Below, one piece after another: positions 39,413-47,775 of a DNA stretch of 52,514 nucleotides; the first letter of the stretch is position 1; each line of letters opens with the position of its first letter. The notes below the pieces were generated by a model, which did not search any database, was not told the DNA's origin, and saw only the letters and a list, made by a program, of their open reading frames with translations. Origin of the DNA: Verrucomicrobiota bacterium. GTDB lineage: Bacteria; Verrucomicrobiota; Verrucomicrobiia; Chthoniobacterales; SZAS-18. The stretch covers positions 1 through 52,514 of the forward strand of contig JANXRG010000109.1 of NCBI GenBank assembly GCA_025353105.1. The letters are read 5' to 3'. The position numbers and the translations under genes are program-made.

Positions 39413-40466
39413 ACGAAGTGGGGTTCGCCTTCGCTTCCGGCGCCACCGGCTGCAAGCCCTCGGAAAGTTTCGCGCGGACGGCAGACGGTTTCAGGTTCAC
39501 GATCCTGCTCGCGCAATACATCGCGATGAACGCGAACGGAAACGAAACCACGAACGCCGAAATGGTGTGGAAAGTGCCACCCGCAAATTTGGGATCGAAG
39601 AACCTGGCGACCGCCATGATCACGGTGATCCGCGCAACATTCCCGACGATCGCAAAGACGGCGGACAGCGCGAACAGCACGAGCTTCTTCCACACCCGAT
39701 CCTGCGTGAAGTGCACGAAGATGGCGGTCAGCATGGTGATCGCCATGAGCGAGTTGATGCCGCTGCAACCGCCGATGATTTCGAACTCGAAGCTATTGTC
39801 CACGGCTCGCATCGTGGTTCCGAAAGGCGCGATCTTGATGCCGATGAAATTGCACAGTGCGCTCGAGAGTGCCGTCACGATGAACTGCAGCCGGAAGGTC
39901 GCCTGCTCGATGAAGTTGAGCGGCACGGCAAAGAGCAGGAACATCGTCGGGAAGAGGAGCACGCGCGCGACGTGACGGCCCCAGACATAGAGGATTAACC
40001 CGAAGATAAGGGCGGGCAGCGCGATCAGGGCCAGCCGCGGCTGCAGGGTGCGGGCCGCCATCAAAAACAGCAAAACGCCGCCCGCGATCCACCACGGTCC
40101 CCATTTCGAGCGGCCGACGGGGACCGTCGCCAACTTCGGCAGCGCGTGGAGGAACAGGAAAAGCGTGATCCAGGGGATAATGACGCCGTGCTCGTAATTC
40201 GTCTCGGGATTCCAGGCGGTCCACGCCCAGCCAAAGGCCGAGTGCAAATGATCCGAAAACAGACGGAGCAAGCCGAAGAAAACGACGAGAACCACGGCGA
40301 ACGCCGCGACCCAACCCGCCGACCGCGGGTCCCGCGTGATCCACTCCCCAATCAGGGCACGCCGCACCTTGAACCAGTTCGCAATCTCTTCCGAAAGCGG
40401 AGGCATCGGAGGACGCGGAGGTACGACCGGGGTAGGAAGGGCTTCGGTGGACATCGACGGAATCAT
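39402..40466 (-). CDS. Exosortase (archaeosortase/exosortase family)
   Basis: The 354-residue membrane protein has at least eight hydrophobic segments. The catalytic triad is complete: Cys234 in FEIIGGCSGINSLMAITMLT, Arg279 in AIVGNVARITVIMAVARFFD, and His300 in GGTFHTISAFVVSFPFAFIA. The N-terminus is Pro-rich. Exosortases cleave PEP-CTERM-type sorting signals and pass the protein to the cell surface; the pairing with an EpsI-like protein fits. I see no PEP-CTERM protein in the window, so the targets are elsewhere. A start at 40454 is also possible. Confidence 0.92.
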   Translation of the reverse strand: MIPSMSTEALPTPVVPPRPPMPPLSEEIANWFKVRRALIGEWITRDPRSAGWVAAFAVVLVVFFGLLRLFSDHLHSAFGWAWTAWNPETNYEHGVIIPWITLFLFLHALPKLATVPVGRSKWGPWWIAGGVLLFLMAARTLQPRLALIALPALIFGLILYVWGRHVARVLLFPTMFLLFAVPLNFIEQATFRLQFIVTALSSALCNFIGIKIAPFGTTMRAVDNSFEFEIIGGCSGINSLMAITMLTAIFVHFTQDRVWKKLVLFALSAVFAIVGNVARITVIMAVARFFDPKFAGGTFHTISAFVVSFPFAFIAMYCASRIVNLKPSAVRAKLSEGLQPVAPEAKANPTSYDY

Positions 40467-40697
40467 GAAAACGGCACCCGCCCCGCGATCTTGGCCGGGA
40501 TTCGCGGCACGGCAAGCCCTTGCGTCGCGCTCGGCGCTCTGAATGCCGAACGACGAACGAATCGACCGCGAACCGGGACAAAACCCGATGGCGGCGAGGA
40601 CGATTCATCACTCGTCATCGGATTTCGACCTTCGGGCTTTGTCCTAGCGGCCGCGGTGCGCGGTCCCAGGACGCCCGCGTGAAGGTGGCCGACCCGC
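40467..40697. other. 231-bp intergenic region with decayed repeats
   Basis: It contains a short 7-bp array (40537-40558: GAATGCC, GAACGAC, GAACGAA), a CGACCTTC-like segment near 40611-40635 and a GGCCGCGG-rich tail. No gene was found. Confidence 0.55.
40537..40558 (+). repeat. Short 7-bp-period array
   Basis: GAATGCC, GAACGAC and GAACGAA in register, followed by TCGACCG. It is a decayed member of the array family at 11081-11150. Confidence 0.55.
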
Positions 40698-41810
40698 TCA
40701 ATACGCCTCGACCGGCGAGCGCTTTCCGTCGTCGGAACTCCGAGCGAGCGCGCCGTGCTCGCCCAGCGTGTCGACGCGCAGATTCCAAATCTCCGCATCG
40801 ATCAGCCGGAACGTCTCCTCGCTGAATTCCGGCACCGGCGGAGCGAGGCGCGCTTTGAAATCCGCCACCGATTCCAACGCCCGATCGCGGGCCACCGCCG
40901 AGACCAAATCAATCGCGCGCCGCGCGTCGTCAAGCATTTGCACGCGGTGGCAGATCATCGCCAAATCATTGCCCGCCTCGATCGAAAGCCGGATTGCCTC
41001 CTCGAAGCCAAAGCCTTTCACGATGGCACCCATGTCGAGATCGTCGGTCATCACCAGCCCGCGATATCCCATTTCGCCGCGCAGCAAATCCGTGATGATC
41101 TCCGGAGACAACGACGCGGGAAGCCCCGACCCGGAATCCAGCGCCGCATAATAGGCATGGCAGACCATGACGCTGTCGAGCTCCGGCCCGAGCGCCCGAT
41201 AAGGGGCGAGTTCCAGCGCGTCGAGTTCCGGGCGCGTGGCGCCGATCGTCGGCAGCTCATGATGCGCATCGGCGCGCGCCCGCGTGTAGCCGGGGAAATG
41301 CTTTCCGCAGCTCGCGATGCCAGCGGCCCGGAGCGCTCCGTTGAAGGCGCCCGCCAACCGCAGGACCTGATCGAGATCCACGCCGTAGCACCGGCCGCGC
41401 AGCGAATTGTCCACGGTCTCGTCGTCGCTCAGACAGAAATCGAGCACCGGGCAAAGATCGAGATTGAAACCGAACAGACGCAGCAGCCGTCCGGTGATGT
41501 CGCCATGCCGCTGGACGAGGCGGACGTCGTTCCGCGCCCGGAGCTGGCTCGCGCTGGGAGGTTCGTGTCCGATGACCTTGAGGCGCGAAACGCGGCCGCC
41601 CTCCTGATCGATCGTGATGATCGGTTCCACCACGCTGAGACCGCGAAGATCGTCGACCAACTTGCGGAGCTGGACGGGGCCCGTGATATTCCGCGTGAAG
41701 AGAATGAACCCGCCGGGCTGCACGCGACGGAGGATTGCCGCGGTGGCGGAATCAAGTTGGGGGCCGGGGACGCCGACAAGGAGCAGTTGACCGGGAGGCT
41801 GGGCGCTCAT
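40698..41810 (-). CDS. nagZ: Beta-N-acetylhexosaminidase NagZ (GH3)
   Basis: The 370-residue protein has the one-domain NagZ layout. GGFILFTRNITGPVQLRKLV and EPIITIDQEGGRVSRLK are the substrate loops. ASCGKHFPGYTRARADAHHE contains the KHFPG dyad and the Asp-x-His general acid/base loop of NagZ (here DAHHELP). GLVMTDDLDMGAIVKGF holds the nucleophile Asp. It removes GlcNAc from muropeptides in peptidoglycan recycling and is cytoplasmic, as no signal peptide is seen. It is divergent from the DUF1343 gene with 28 bp between the starts. Confidence 0.92.
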   Translation of the reverse strand: MSAQPPGQLLLVGVPGPQLDSATAAILRRVQPGGFILFTRNITGPVQLRKLVDDLRGLSVVEPIITIDQEGGRVSRLKVIGHEPPSASQLRARNDVRLVQRHGDITGRLLRLFGFNLDLCPVLDFCLSDDETVDNSLRGRCYGVDLDQVLRLAGAFNGALRAAGIASCGKHFPGYTRARADAHHELPTIGATRPELDALELAPYRALGPELDSVMVCHAYYAALDSGSGLPASLSPEIITDLLRGEMGYRGLVMTDDLDMGAIVKGFGFEEAIRLSIEAGNDLAMICHRVQMLDDARRAIDLVSAVARDRALESVADFKARLAPPVPEFSEETFRLIDAEIWNLRVDTLGEHGALARSSDDGKRSPVEAY

Positions 41811-41838
41811 AAATGCGCTTCACTACTACCCAAACCCG

Positions 41839-43035
41839 ATGCGCGCGAAACTCCTCATTCGGTTCGTCCTGCTCCTCGCCCTGACCGTTCCCGGCTTCGC
41901 CCAGGTGCTTCCCGGCATCGACGTGTTGCGCGCGCGCGGCTTCGACACACTGCGCGGCAAGCGGATCGGATTGATCACGAACCAGACCTCGCGCACCGCC
42001 AGCGGCGAGCCGACCCGCGCGGTGCTGGCGCGGGCGCCGGGCGTGCAGCTCGTCGCCCTCTTCGCGCCCGAGCACGGCATCGACGGCACCATTGGCGCCG
42101 GCAAGAAAGTGGGCACGACGCGTGACCGCGAGACCGGCCTGCCGGTGTACTCGCTCTACGGCGCGACGCGCAAGCCCTCCCCGGAGATGCTGCGCGGCCT
42201 CGATGCCCTGGTCTTCGATCTGCAGGACATCGGGTGCCGCAGCTACACGTATCTGAGCACGATGGGACGCGCGATGGAAGCGGCCGGCGAGGCGGGCATC
42301 GAGTTCATCGTGCTGGACCGACCCAACCCGCTCGGCGGCCAGCGCGTCGAGGGCCCGCCCATCGAGAAGGAGTGGATTTCGTTTGTCGGACAGTTTCCCG
42401 TGCCATACGTGCACGGGCTCACGGCCGGCGAAATGGCCGGCATGGCGAACGAGCGGAACTGGCTCTCGGCCCGCTGCCGGCTCGTCGTCGTGCCGATGAA
42501 GGGCTGGACGCGTGCGATGGTCTGGCCCGACACCGGTCTTCGCTGGATGCAAACGTCGCCCAACATTCCGAATGCGAACTCGCCCTTTTACTACGCGGCC
42601 ACCGGGATTGCGGGGAATCTGGGCAACCTCGATCTCGGCATCGGCACGGGCGCACCCTTCCAGCGGTTCGCCGCCCCGGGCATCGACGCCGCGGCCCTCA
42701 GCCGGCGGCTGACATCGGTCTTCCCCGGCCTGCGATTCGGTCCGATCTCGGCCGACGGTGGACGATCCGGGGTCGCAATCGGCATCCCGCCTCGCAATGG
42801 CGCCAACCTTTCCGCCCTGAACATCTATCTCATGTCCGAAGCGGTGCGCGTGAGCCCGCGGGTGCTCGACAAGCCGAGCCGTGATCGCGACGGCATCCTA
42901 TTCAAGATTTACGGCAGCCGGTCGATTGAGTCGCAATTGCGCAATGGGACCGCGCCGGCGCACATCATCGCCGGCTGGGACGGACCCGTGGCGCGCTTCC
43001 GCGGTGAGCGCTCGGCTCATCTCCTTTATCCGTAG
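41839..43035 (+). CDS. namZ: DUF1343 (NamZ-like, GH171) exported protein
   Basis: The 398-residue protein has a signal peptide (LIRFVLLLALTVPGFAQ) and matches DUF1343: GKRIGLITNQTSRTASGEPT, LVALFAPEHGIDGTIGAGKK and VFDLQDIGCRSYTYLSTMGR, then EFIVLDRPNPLGGQRVEGPP and PNANSPFYYAATGIAGNLGN. In Bacillus subtilis the DUF1343 protein NamZ is an exo-acting N-acetylmuramidase working with NagZ. The divergent nagZ gene here supports the same peptidoglycan job. The Glu in the APEHG block and the Asp/Glu pairs in the following blocks are candidate catalytic residues. The symbol is inferred from family and context. Confidence 0.85.
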   Translation: MRAKLLIRFVLLLALTVPGFAQVLPGIDVLRARGFDTLRGKRIGLITNQTSRTASGEPTRAVLARAPGVQLVALFAPEHGIDGTIGAGKKVGTTRDRETGLPVYSLYGATRKPSPEMLRGLDALVFDLQDIGCRSYTYLSTMGRAMEAAGEAGIEFIVLDRPNPLGGQRVEGPPIEKEWISFVGQFPVPYVHGLTAGEMAGMANERNWLSARCRLVVVPMKGWTRAMVWPDTGLRWMQTSPNIPNANSPFYYAATGIAGNLGNLDLGIGTGAPFQRFAAPGIDAAALSRRLTSVFPGLRFGPISADGGRSGVAIGIPPRNGANLSALNIYLMSEAVRVSPRVLDKPSRDRDGILFKIYGSRSIESQLRNGTAPAHIIAGWDGPVARFRGERSAHLLYP

Positions 43036-43130
43036 CGCGGAAAATTACTTGAGAGTTGTGCGCCGACGGTGGACAGAGCGCCAGTTGCCGCCCTGGCGAC
43101 CTGATTCCCTCATCCCGATCCCCCTTCCCT

Positions 43131-43718
43131 GTGCCCGAACGCATCGGCCTCTATGGCGGCACCTTCGATCCCGTGCATCACGGGCATCTCATCCTCGCGC
43201 GAGATGCGGCCGAGCAGTTGATGCTCGACCGCGTGCTGTTCATCCCCGCCGCGGTCTCTCCGCATCGAACCGATCTGCCGCCGACCGCATCCCAGGCGCA
43301 GCGTCTCGCGATGCTGCAGATGGCCGTTGCGGTCGAGCCGCGGTTTGTCGTCGATGAGTGCGAGCTGCACCGGCCGGAGCCCTCGTACACGTTCGACACA
43401 GTGAAGCAAGTCGAGTCGCGATATCCGGGGGCGCGCCTTTACCTCCTGCTCGGCGCCGACCAGCTCCCGCGCTTCCCCACCTGGCACCGGTTCACGGAGC
43501 TGCGCTCGATCATCACGTTCGTCGTTTTCAACCGCGCGATCGGCGCCGAGGAAGTCCTCACGGCGGCGTACCCCACGCTGCGCCGCCGGCTGGACATCTC
43601 CGCGACCGAAATGCGCAAGCGGGTTGCCAGCGGTCTGTCCATTCGTTACCTAGTCCCTGGCGAAGTCGCCGATTACATCGAGAAGCACCAACTCTATCGG
43701 GAGGCTAACCCACCATAA
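43131..43718 (+). CDS. nadD: Nicotinate-nucleotide adenylyltransferase NadD
   Basis: The 195-residue protein starts with GTG at 43131 and reads IGLYGGTFDPVHHGHLILAR, the GTFDPxHxGH nucleotidyl-transfer motif. SVVxPHRT-like sequence (AVSPHRTDLP) and ISATEMRKRVASG, the second nucleotide-binding motif, follow. YLLLGADQLPRFPTWHRFTE is another NadD block. It adenylates nicotinate mononucleotide on the way to NAD. The upstream part of the frame (from 43056) has no family similarity. Its stop overlaps the likely start of rsfS by 3 bp. Confidence 0.93.
   Translation: MPERIGLYGGTFDPVHHGHLILARDAAEQLMLDRVLFIPAAVSPHRTDLPPTASQAQRLAMLQMAVAVEPRFVVDECELHRPEPSYTFDTVKQVESRYPGARLYLLLGADQLPRFPTWHRFTELRSIITFVVFNRAIGAEEVLTAAYPTLRRRLDISATEMRKRVASGLSIRYLVPGEVADYIEKHQLYREANPP
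43699..43704 (+). promoter_or_regulatory. Ribosome binding site for rsfS
   Basis: GGGAGG, 10 bp before the ATA at 43715 and inside the 3' end of nadD. It is the main reason for placing the rsfS start there. Confidence 0.6.
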
Positions 43719-44101
43719 ACTCGGACCAGTTTGCGCGGCACATTGCGGAGTCGGCGGCGGACAAGAAAGCCGGGGACATTGTGATCCTCGACCTGCGGGG
43801 CATCTCGACGTTCACGGATTTTTTCGTGATCTGCTCCGGCACGTCCGAGCCCCACCTCAAGGCGATCGCGGGCGAAGTGCGCGAGCAGATGCACGAGAAG
43901 TTTGGCCAGAAGACCACTTTCGCCGACGGTCTGCCCGCGAGTCACTGGGTGATTCTCGATTATTCCGATGTCATGCTGCACGTGCTCACGGCGGAGAAGC
44001 GCGCCTTCTACGCGCTCGAGAGCCTGTGGGGCGACGCGAAGCAAATTCGCGTCGGCGAGCCGGCCCCGGCGCCGCGCCCGCGGCGACCGCGGAAGAGTTG
44101 A
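43715..44101 (+). CDS. rsfS: Ribosomal silencing factor RsfS, probably starting at AUA
   Basis: The 128-residue protein is RsfS/YbeB-like: DQFARHIAESAADKKAGDIV, ILDLRGISTFTDFFVICSGT, PASHWVILDYSDVMLHVLTA and RAFYALESLWGDAK. It blocks ribosome subunit joining by binding uL14. The conserved N-terminal block is coded upstream of the first usual start (GTG 43781), and the frame has a stop at 43706, so translation must begin between them. The ATA at 43715 fits: GGGAGG lies 10 bp upstream, and it overlaps the nadD TAA as ATAA. The only alternatives in that stretch are ATT codons. The pairing with nadD is usual for rsfS. Confidence 0.82.
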   Translation: MNSDQFARHIAESAADKKAGDIVILDLRGISTFTDFFVICSGTSEPHLKAIAGEVREQMHEKFGQKTTFADGLPASHWVILDYSDVMLHVLTAEKRAFYALESLWGDAKQIRVGEPAPAPRPRRPRKS

Positions 44102-44129
44102 CGCCCGCAGACAAAGAGACGTCGAGGCC

Positions 44130-44315
44130 ATGCAACTGCTCGTCGAAACCGAAATCGAATGCCCTTGGTGTTTTGAGCAGTTTCCCCTGGTGATCGATAC
44201 GTCGTCGGGCGACTACGAGATGATTGAGGATTGTTCGGTTTGCTGCCGCCCGATTCAGCTGGAGATTCGGTGCAGTCCCGGTCGGTTGGACGACGTGCAG
44301 GCAAACCCCGGCTGA
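44130..44315 (+). CDS. CPXCG-motif cysteine-rich small protein
   Basis: This 61-residue protein carries two zinc-ribbon-like Cys pairs: IECPWCFEQFPLVID and EDCSVCCRPIQLEI. It matches the CPXCG small-protein family of unknown function, which is common in bacteria and presumably binds zinc. The ATG at 44130 lies 28 bp after the rsfS stop. It is probably cotranscribed with nadD and rsfS, and the next gene follows 34 bp later. Confidence 0.8.
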   Translation: MQLLVETEIECPWCFEQFPLVIDTSSGDYEMIEDCSVCCRPIQLEIRCSPGRLDDVQANPG

Positions 44316-44349
44316 CGCACCCCCGCACCCCCGCTCCCCGCGCCCAAAC

Positions 44350-45174
44350 ATGTTCCAGCACGACGCGATCGCCCGGTTGTTGCGAGACAACGATCCCGCC
44401 ACGGTGCAGCTCGTGAAAAGTCAGCTGCTGCAGAATCCCGCTGACAACGCCGCGCACATCCGCGATTTGCTCGGCCGCACCGACGACGCCGTCGTGAGCG
44501 CCCACGCGCGCGACATCCTTGCCACGATCGAGGCCGCGCAGGCGGGCGAGGAATTCGATCTGCTCTGCCGCTTTTTTCCGGAGGACGGCGACATCGAATC
44601 AGCCTGCTGGCTGCTCGCGCGCTGCCTCGCTCCGGGCATCGACATCGAGTCCGCCGCGCGGCTGCTTGACCAATGGGGACGCGACCTCACGTCGCGGCTG
44701 GCCCGGCTCAAGGGGGACGACGAGCGCGTGGCGGAGCTGGGTGGTTTCCTCGGCGGCCATGTCGGCCTGCGTGGAAATACCGAAAATTATTATCATCCCG
44801 ACAACTCGATGCTCCCGCGCGTCATCGAGTCAAAGCTCGGTATTCCGATTTCCCTCACGTTGCTCTACATCCTCGTTGGCCGCCGCGCGGGCGTGCGGGT
44901 GGAGGGCATCAACCTACCCGGCCATTTCATCGCGCGGGTCGGAGAGATTCTCTTTGACCCGTTTCATCGCGGTCGTGTGTTGAGCGCGTCAGACTGCGAG
45001 GGCATCCTGCGCAAACAAAACCTGCGCCCGCACGCGAGCTACCTCACGGTCGCCAGCTCACGCCTAATCCTCATCCGCACCCTCGCCAATTTGCTGTATA
45101 TTTTCCAGGAGACGAATCGCGACGCCGACCGCGACCGTGTCGCCGAGTGGCTCAAGGCGCTGGACCGCGACTAG
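44350..45174 (+). CDS. SirB1/transglutaminase-like protein
   Basis: The 274-residue protein matches the SirB1 group: an N-terminal helical part with AAHIRDLLGRTDDAVVSAHA, then NTENYYHPDNSMLPRVIESK and LGIPISLTLLYILVGRRAGV with a GINLPGHFIAR block (the transglutaminase-like His). ILFDPFHRGRVLSASDCEG follows, then a C-terminal TPR-like end (LIRTLANLLYIFQETNRDAD). The transglutaminase Cys is replaced by Ser in the PISLTLLY block, as in most SirB1 proteins, so it probably does not catalyse protein cross-linking. Function is unknown. It starts at ATG 44350, before the first helix. Confidence 0.8.
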   Translation: MFQHDAIARLLRDNDPATVQLVKSQLLQNPADNAAHIRDLLGRTDDAVVSAHARDILATIEAAQAGEEFDLLCRFFPEDGDIESACWLLARCLAPGIDIESAARLLDQWGRDLTSRLARLKGDDERVAELGGFLGGHVGLRGNTENYYHPDNSMLPRVIESKLGIPISLTLLYILVGRRAGVRVEGINLPGHFIARVGEILFDPFHRGRVLSASDCEGILRKQNLRPHASYLTVASSRLILIRTLANLLYIFQETNRDADRDRVAEWLKALDRD

Positions 45175-45221
45175 GCGGGCGGCGGGCGGGTTGGCGCTCG
45201 AACTGATACATTGCTTCCCCC

Positions 45222-46487
45222 ATGCGCATCGAAGTCCTGAACACCGGGTCGGAACTGCTCCTCGGTGCGGTCGTCAATACGCATCTCGCCTTTCTTGGCC
45301 AGCAACTTTTCGGCATCGGTCTGCGCATCGACCGACAATCCTGCGTGCCGGACGGCCCCGTCATCGGCCCGGTCATGCGCGAATCCTTCTCGCGCTGCGA
45401 CGTCCTGCTCGTCACCGGCGGACTGGGGCCGACGTCCGATGACATCACGCGCGAACTGGTCGCCGGCTTTTTCGACCTGCCACTGGAGCGCGACGAAGCC
45501 GTGTTCGCGCTCATCAAGGATCGGGTCGCCAAGTTTGGTCGCGAAATCAATGAAAGCCTGGCGCGTCAGGCGGACGTGCCGCGGGGGATGACCATGCTGC
45601 CCAATCCCCACGGCACCGCGCCCGGCCTGTACCTGCCGGCGCGAACGCACCAGGGTCAGGCGACGCCACACATCTTCCTGCTGCCGGGCCCACCGCGTGA
45701 GTTGCGTCCGATGGTGCTTCAGGAGGTGCTGCCGCGCTTGCGTGAGCTGCGCGCGAAGGCGGGCGGCGCGCCGGAGACGATGAAGGTGTTTCGCATTGTC
45801 GGACTCGGTGAATCGCAGGTGGAGGAGATGGTCGGACCTGCCCTGCAGGCCATGCCGGACTTGGAGCTGGGCTATTGCGCCCGCAGCGGCGAGGTCGATG
45901 TACGGCTGATCGGCCCGGCGGAAACAGTGGCCCGCGCCGCGGCAATCGTGCGCACCGAACCCGCCCTCCGCGAGCATCTCATCTCGGAGACGAACGAAAC
46001 GATCGAGGAGATCATCGTGAACTTGCTGCGCGGACGCGGCGCCACGCTTTCCTCCGCCGAGTCCTGCACGGGCGGACTGCTCGCACATCGCATCACCAAC
46101 GTGCCGGGCGCGTCGAAGGTCTTCATCGCCGGCCCCGTGACCTACGCGAACTCGGCGAAGGTCCAGGCACTGGGTATCGATCCCGCGCTCCTCGAAGCGC
46201 ACACGGCCGTGAGCGAGGAAGTTGCCCGGGCGATGGCGCTGGGCGTGAAGCACACGTTCCAAACGGACTTCTCGGTCGCGACCACCGGCGTGGCGGGCCC
46301 GGAAGGCGGCACGCCGGAATCGCCGGTCGGCACCGTGTTCATCGCCGTCGCCGGACCCGGCGATGAAATCGAGGTGAAGCGCCGCCAGTTTTTCGTCAGC
46401 GACCGCGAGACTTTCAAGCATCTCGCATCGCAGGCCGCCTTCTATCTGCTCCGACGCAAGCTGCTGCTCTGCGCAAAATCTGACTAG
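45222..46487 (+). CDS. cinA: CinA: competence/damage-inducible protein with NMN deamidase domain
   Basis: The 421-residue protein has both CinA domains. The N-terminal MoCF-like half reads IEVLNTGSELLLGAVVNTHL and VLLVTGGLGPTSDDITRELV, then MLPNPHGTAPGLY and FLLPGPPRELRPM. The C-terminal PncC half has GATLSSAESCTGGLLAHRIT, TYANSAKVQALGID and TGVAGPEGGTPESPVGTVFI. The PncC half deamidates nicotinamide mononucleotide; the N-terminal half is an ADP-ribose pyrophosphatase in some species. With nadD three genes upstream, the region favours NAD recycling. It ends by overlapping the convergent GT4 gene by 4 bp. Confidence 0.93.
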   Translation: MRIEVLNTGSELLLGAVVNTHLAFLGQQLFGIGLRIDRQSCVPDGPVIGPVMRESFSRCDVLLVTGGLGPTSDDITRELVAGFFDLPLERDEAVFALIKDRVAKFGREINESLARQADVPRGMTMLPNPHGTAPGLYLPARTHQGQATPHIFLLPGPPRELRPMVLQEVLPRLRELRAKAGGAPETMKVFRIVGLGESQVEEMVGPALQAMPDLELGYCARSGEVDVRLIGPAETVARAAAIVRTEPALREHLISETNETIEEIIVNLLRGRGATLSSAESCTGGLLAHRITNVPGASKVFIAGPVTYANSAKVQALGIDPALLEAHTAVSEEVARAMALGVKHTFQTDFSVATTGVAGPEGGTPESPVGTVFIAVAGPGDEIEVKRRQFFVSDRETFKHLASQAAFYLLRRKLLLCAKSD

Positions 46488-47701
46488 CCGGCCGAGATTT
46501 TCCCGGGAAAACCCACGCCACCTTGTGCGGAACGCCGCCGGGCGGTGATCAACTCGTCGTAGATTGCGAAGATGCGTTCGAAGGCCACGCTCCAATCGTA
46601 CCGGGCCGCCACCAGCGCCGCGGCCGCACGGCCCATCGAACGGAGATCGCGCGCGGCCATGCGCTCGATCGCATCCGCGAGCGCGGCGGGTGAATTCTCC
46701 ATGGCCCAGTCCTCCAGACCGGAGAAGACGATGCGATCCATGCGACTGCCGCGAATTCCGCACACCGGGGTGCCGCAGGCCTGGGCCTCAAGCGTGACGA
46801 GTCCAAAAGTCTCCAGAACGCCTGGATGCACGAATAAATCCGCCGCGCGATAGAGCCGCGCAAGTTGCTCCGCTTCGATCGTCGGCTGCCATGTGACTGC
46901 CCGCGTTGTCTCACGCAGCGCAACCACCTCGTCACGATAGTTCCCGTCGCCGGCGATCAAAAGATGATAACGGCCCGGGCCGCGCCGGTGTAACGCTCCA
47001 AACGCGGCGAGCAGGGTCGCGACATTTTTTTCCGGCGCAAGCCGGCCAAGGTAAAGCAGCAGGCAGACATCCGCCGCGACCCCCAGCTCCGCGCGCGCAG
47101 AATCCGCCGGGGCATCGGACAAAAAAAACCTTGCCCCGTCCATCCCCAGTTCGGCAACCGACGTGTTGTTGACGCCCCAGTCCTGCAAGATCTCCGCGAG
47201 CGCCGGCGATGGCACGAGCGTGCGATCAAAATCGTTGTACGTGTGCCGCGTGTAGCGGCGGGCGACGTCCATGACCAATTGGGCGCCAAAATCGCCGACC
47301 CATCTCCGCGCTGCGGGCAGGACATACGCCTCGGCGAAATGCGAGTGGTAGTAGCCGACCACGGGGATGCCGAGCGACCGACCGGTGTTCTGCGCGCGCC
47401 AGGCCAGCTGATAGGGATCGCTACACTCGATCAGATCCGGGTGCTCACTTTCGATCACGTTCGACACCGCCGCAAGATTGAGCAGCGCGCGATATTGCGT
47501 GGCGCGCGAAATCATCGGCGCGCGAATCTCATGCACCCGCGCCGTCCCGTCAGCACGCTGGCAGGTCTCCGCGCCCGGGACGATCAGCACATGCTGCCAA
47601 TTCGGCCGGTGGCGGCGCATCCAGGCAATCTTCTCGCCGACATATCGTTTCACGCCCCCGCTGGCGGGCGAATAGAACTGGGTGAGATCACAAATCTTCA
47701 A
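46484..47701 (-). CDS. GT4 family glycosyltransferase
   Basis: The 405-residue protein has a GT-B fold. Its N-terminal half opens KICDLTQFYSPASGGVKRYV, the glycine loop typical of GT4. The C-terminal half has LLYLGRLAPEKNVATLLAAF with the conserved Lys, HLLIAGDGNYRDEVVAL, and the E-x7-E signature in VHPGVLETFGLVTLEAQACG. It probably transfers a sugar, likely mannose-like, from a nucleotide donor on the cytoplasmic side. It is similar to the mannosyltransferase-type GT4 enzymes found with polysaccharide and glycolipid genes. It converges on cinA. Confidence 0.87.
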   Translation of the reverse strand: MKICDLTQFYSPASGGVKRYVGEKIAWMRRHRPNWQHVLIVPGAETCQRADGTARVHEIRAPMISRATQYRALLNLAAVSNVIESEHPDLIECSDPYQLAWRAQNTGRSLGIPVVGYYHSHFAEAYVLPAARRWVGDFGAQLVMDVARRYTRHTYNDFDRTLVPSPALAEILQDWGVNNTSVAELGMDGARFFLSDAPADSARAELGVAADVCLLLYLGRLAPEKNVATLLAAFGALHRRGPGRYHLLIAGDGNYRDEVVALRETTRAVTWQPTIEAEQLARLYRAADLFVHPGVLETFGLVTLEAQACGTPVCGIRGSRMDRIVFSGLEDWAMENSPAALADAIERMAARDLRSMGRAAAALVAARYDWSVAFERIFAIYDELITARRRSAQGGVGFPGKISAG

Positions 47702-47775
47702 AGCCTTGGGCGGCAGTCTGGCTCACATCGGCCTCGCCGGGAAGCCGCGAGCATCTGCCCGCAATTCACGGGCGA

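Noticed and set aside
40755-42125. 456-codon plus-strand frame across nagZ and the start of the NamZ-like gene
   Set aside because: Shadow frame; nagZ on the other strand has all catalytic motifs.
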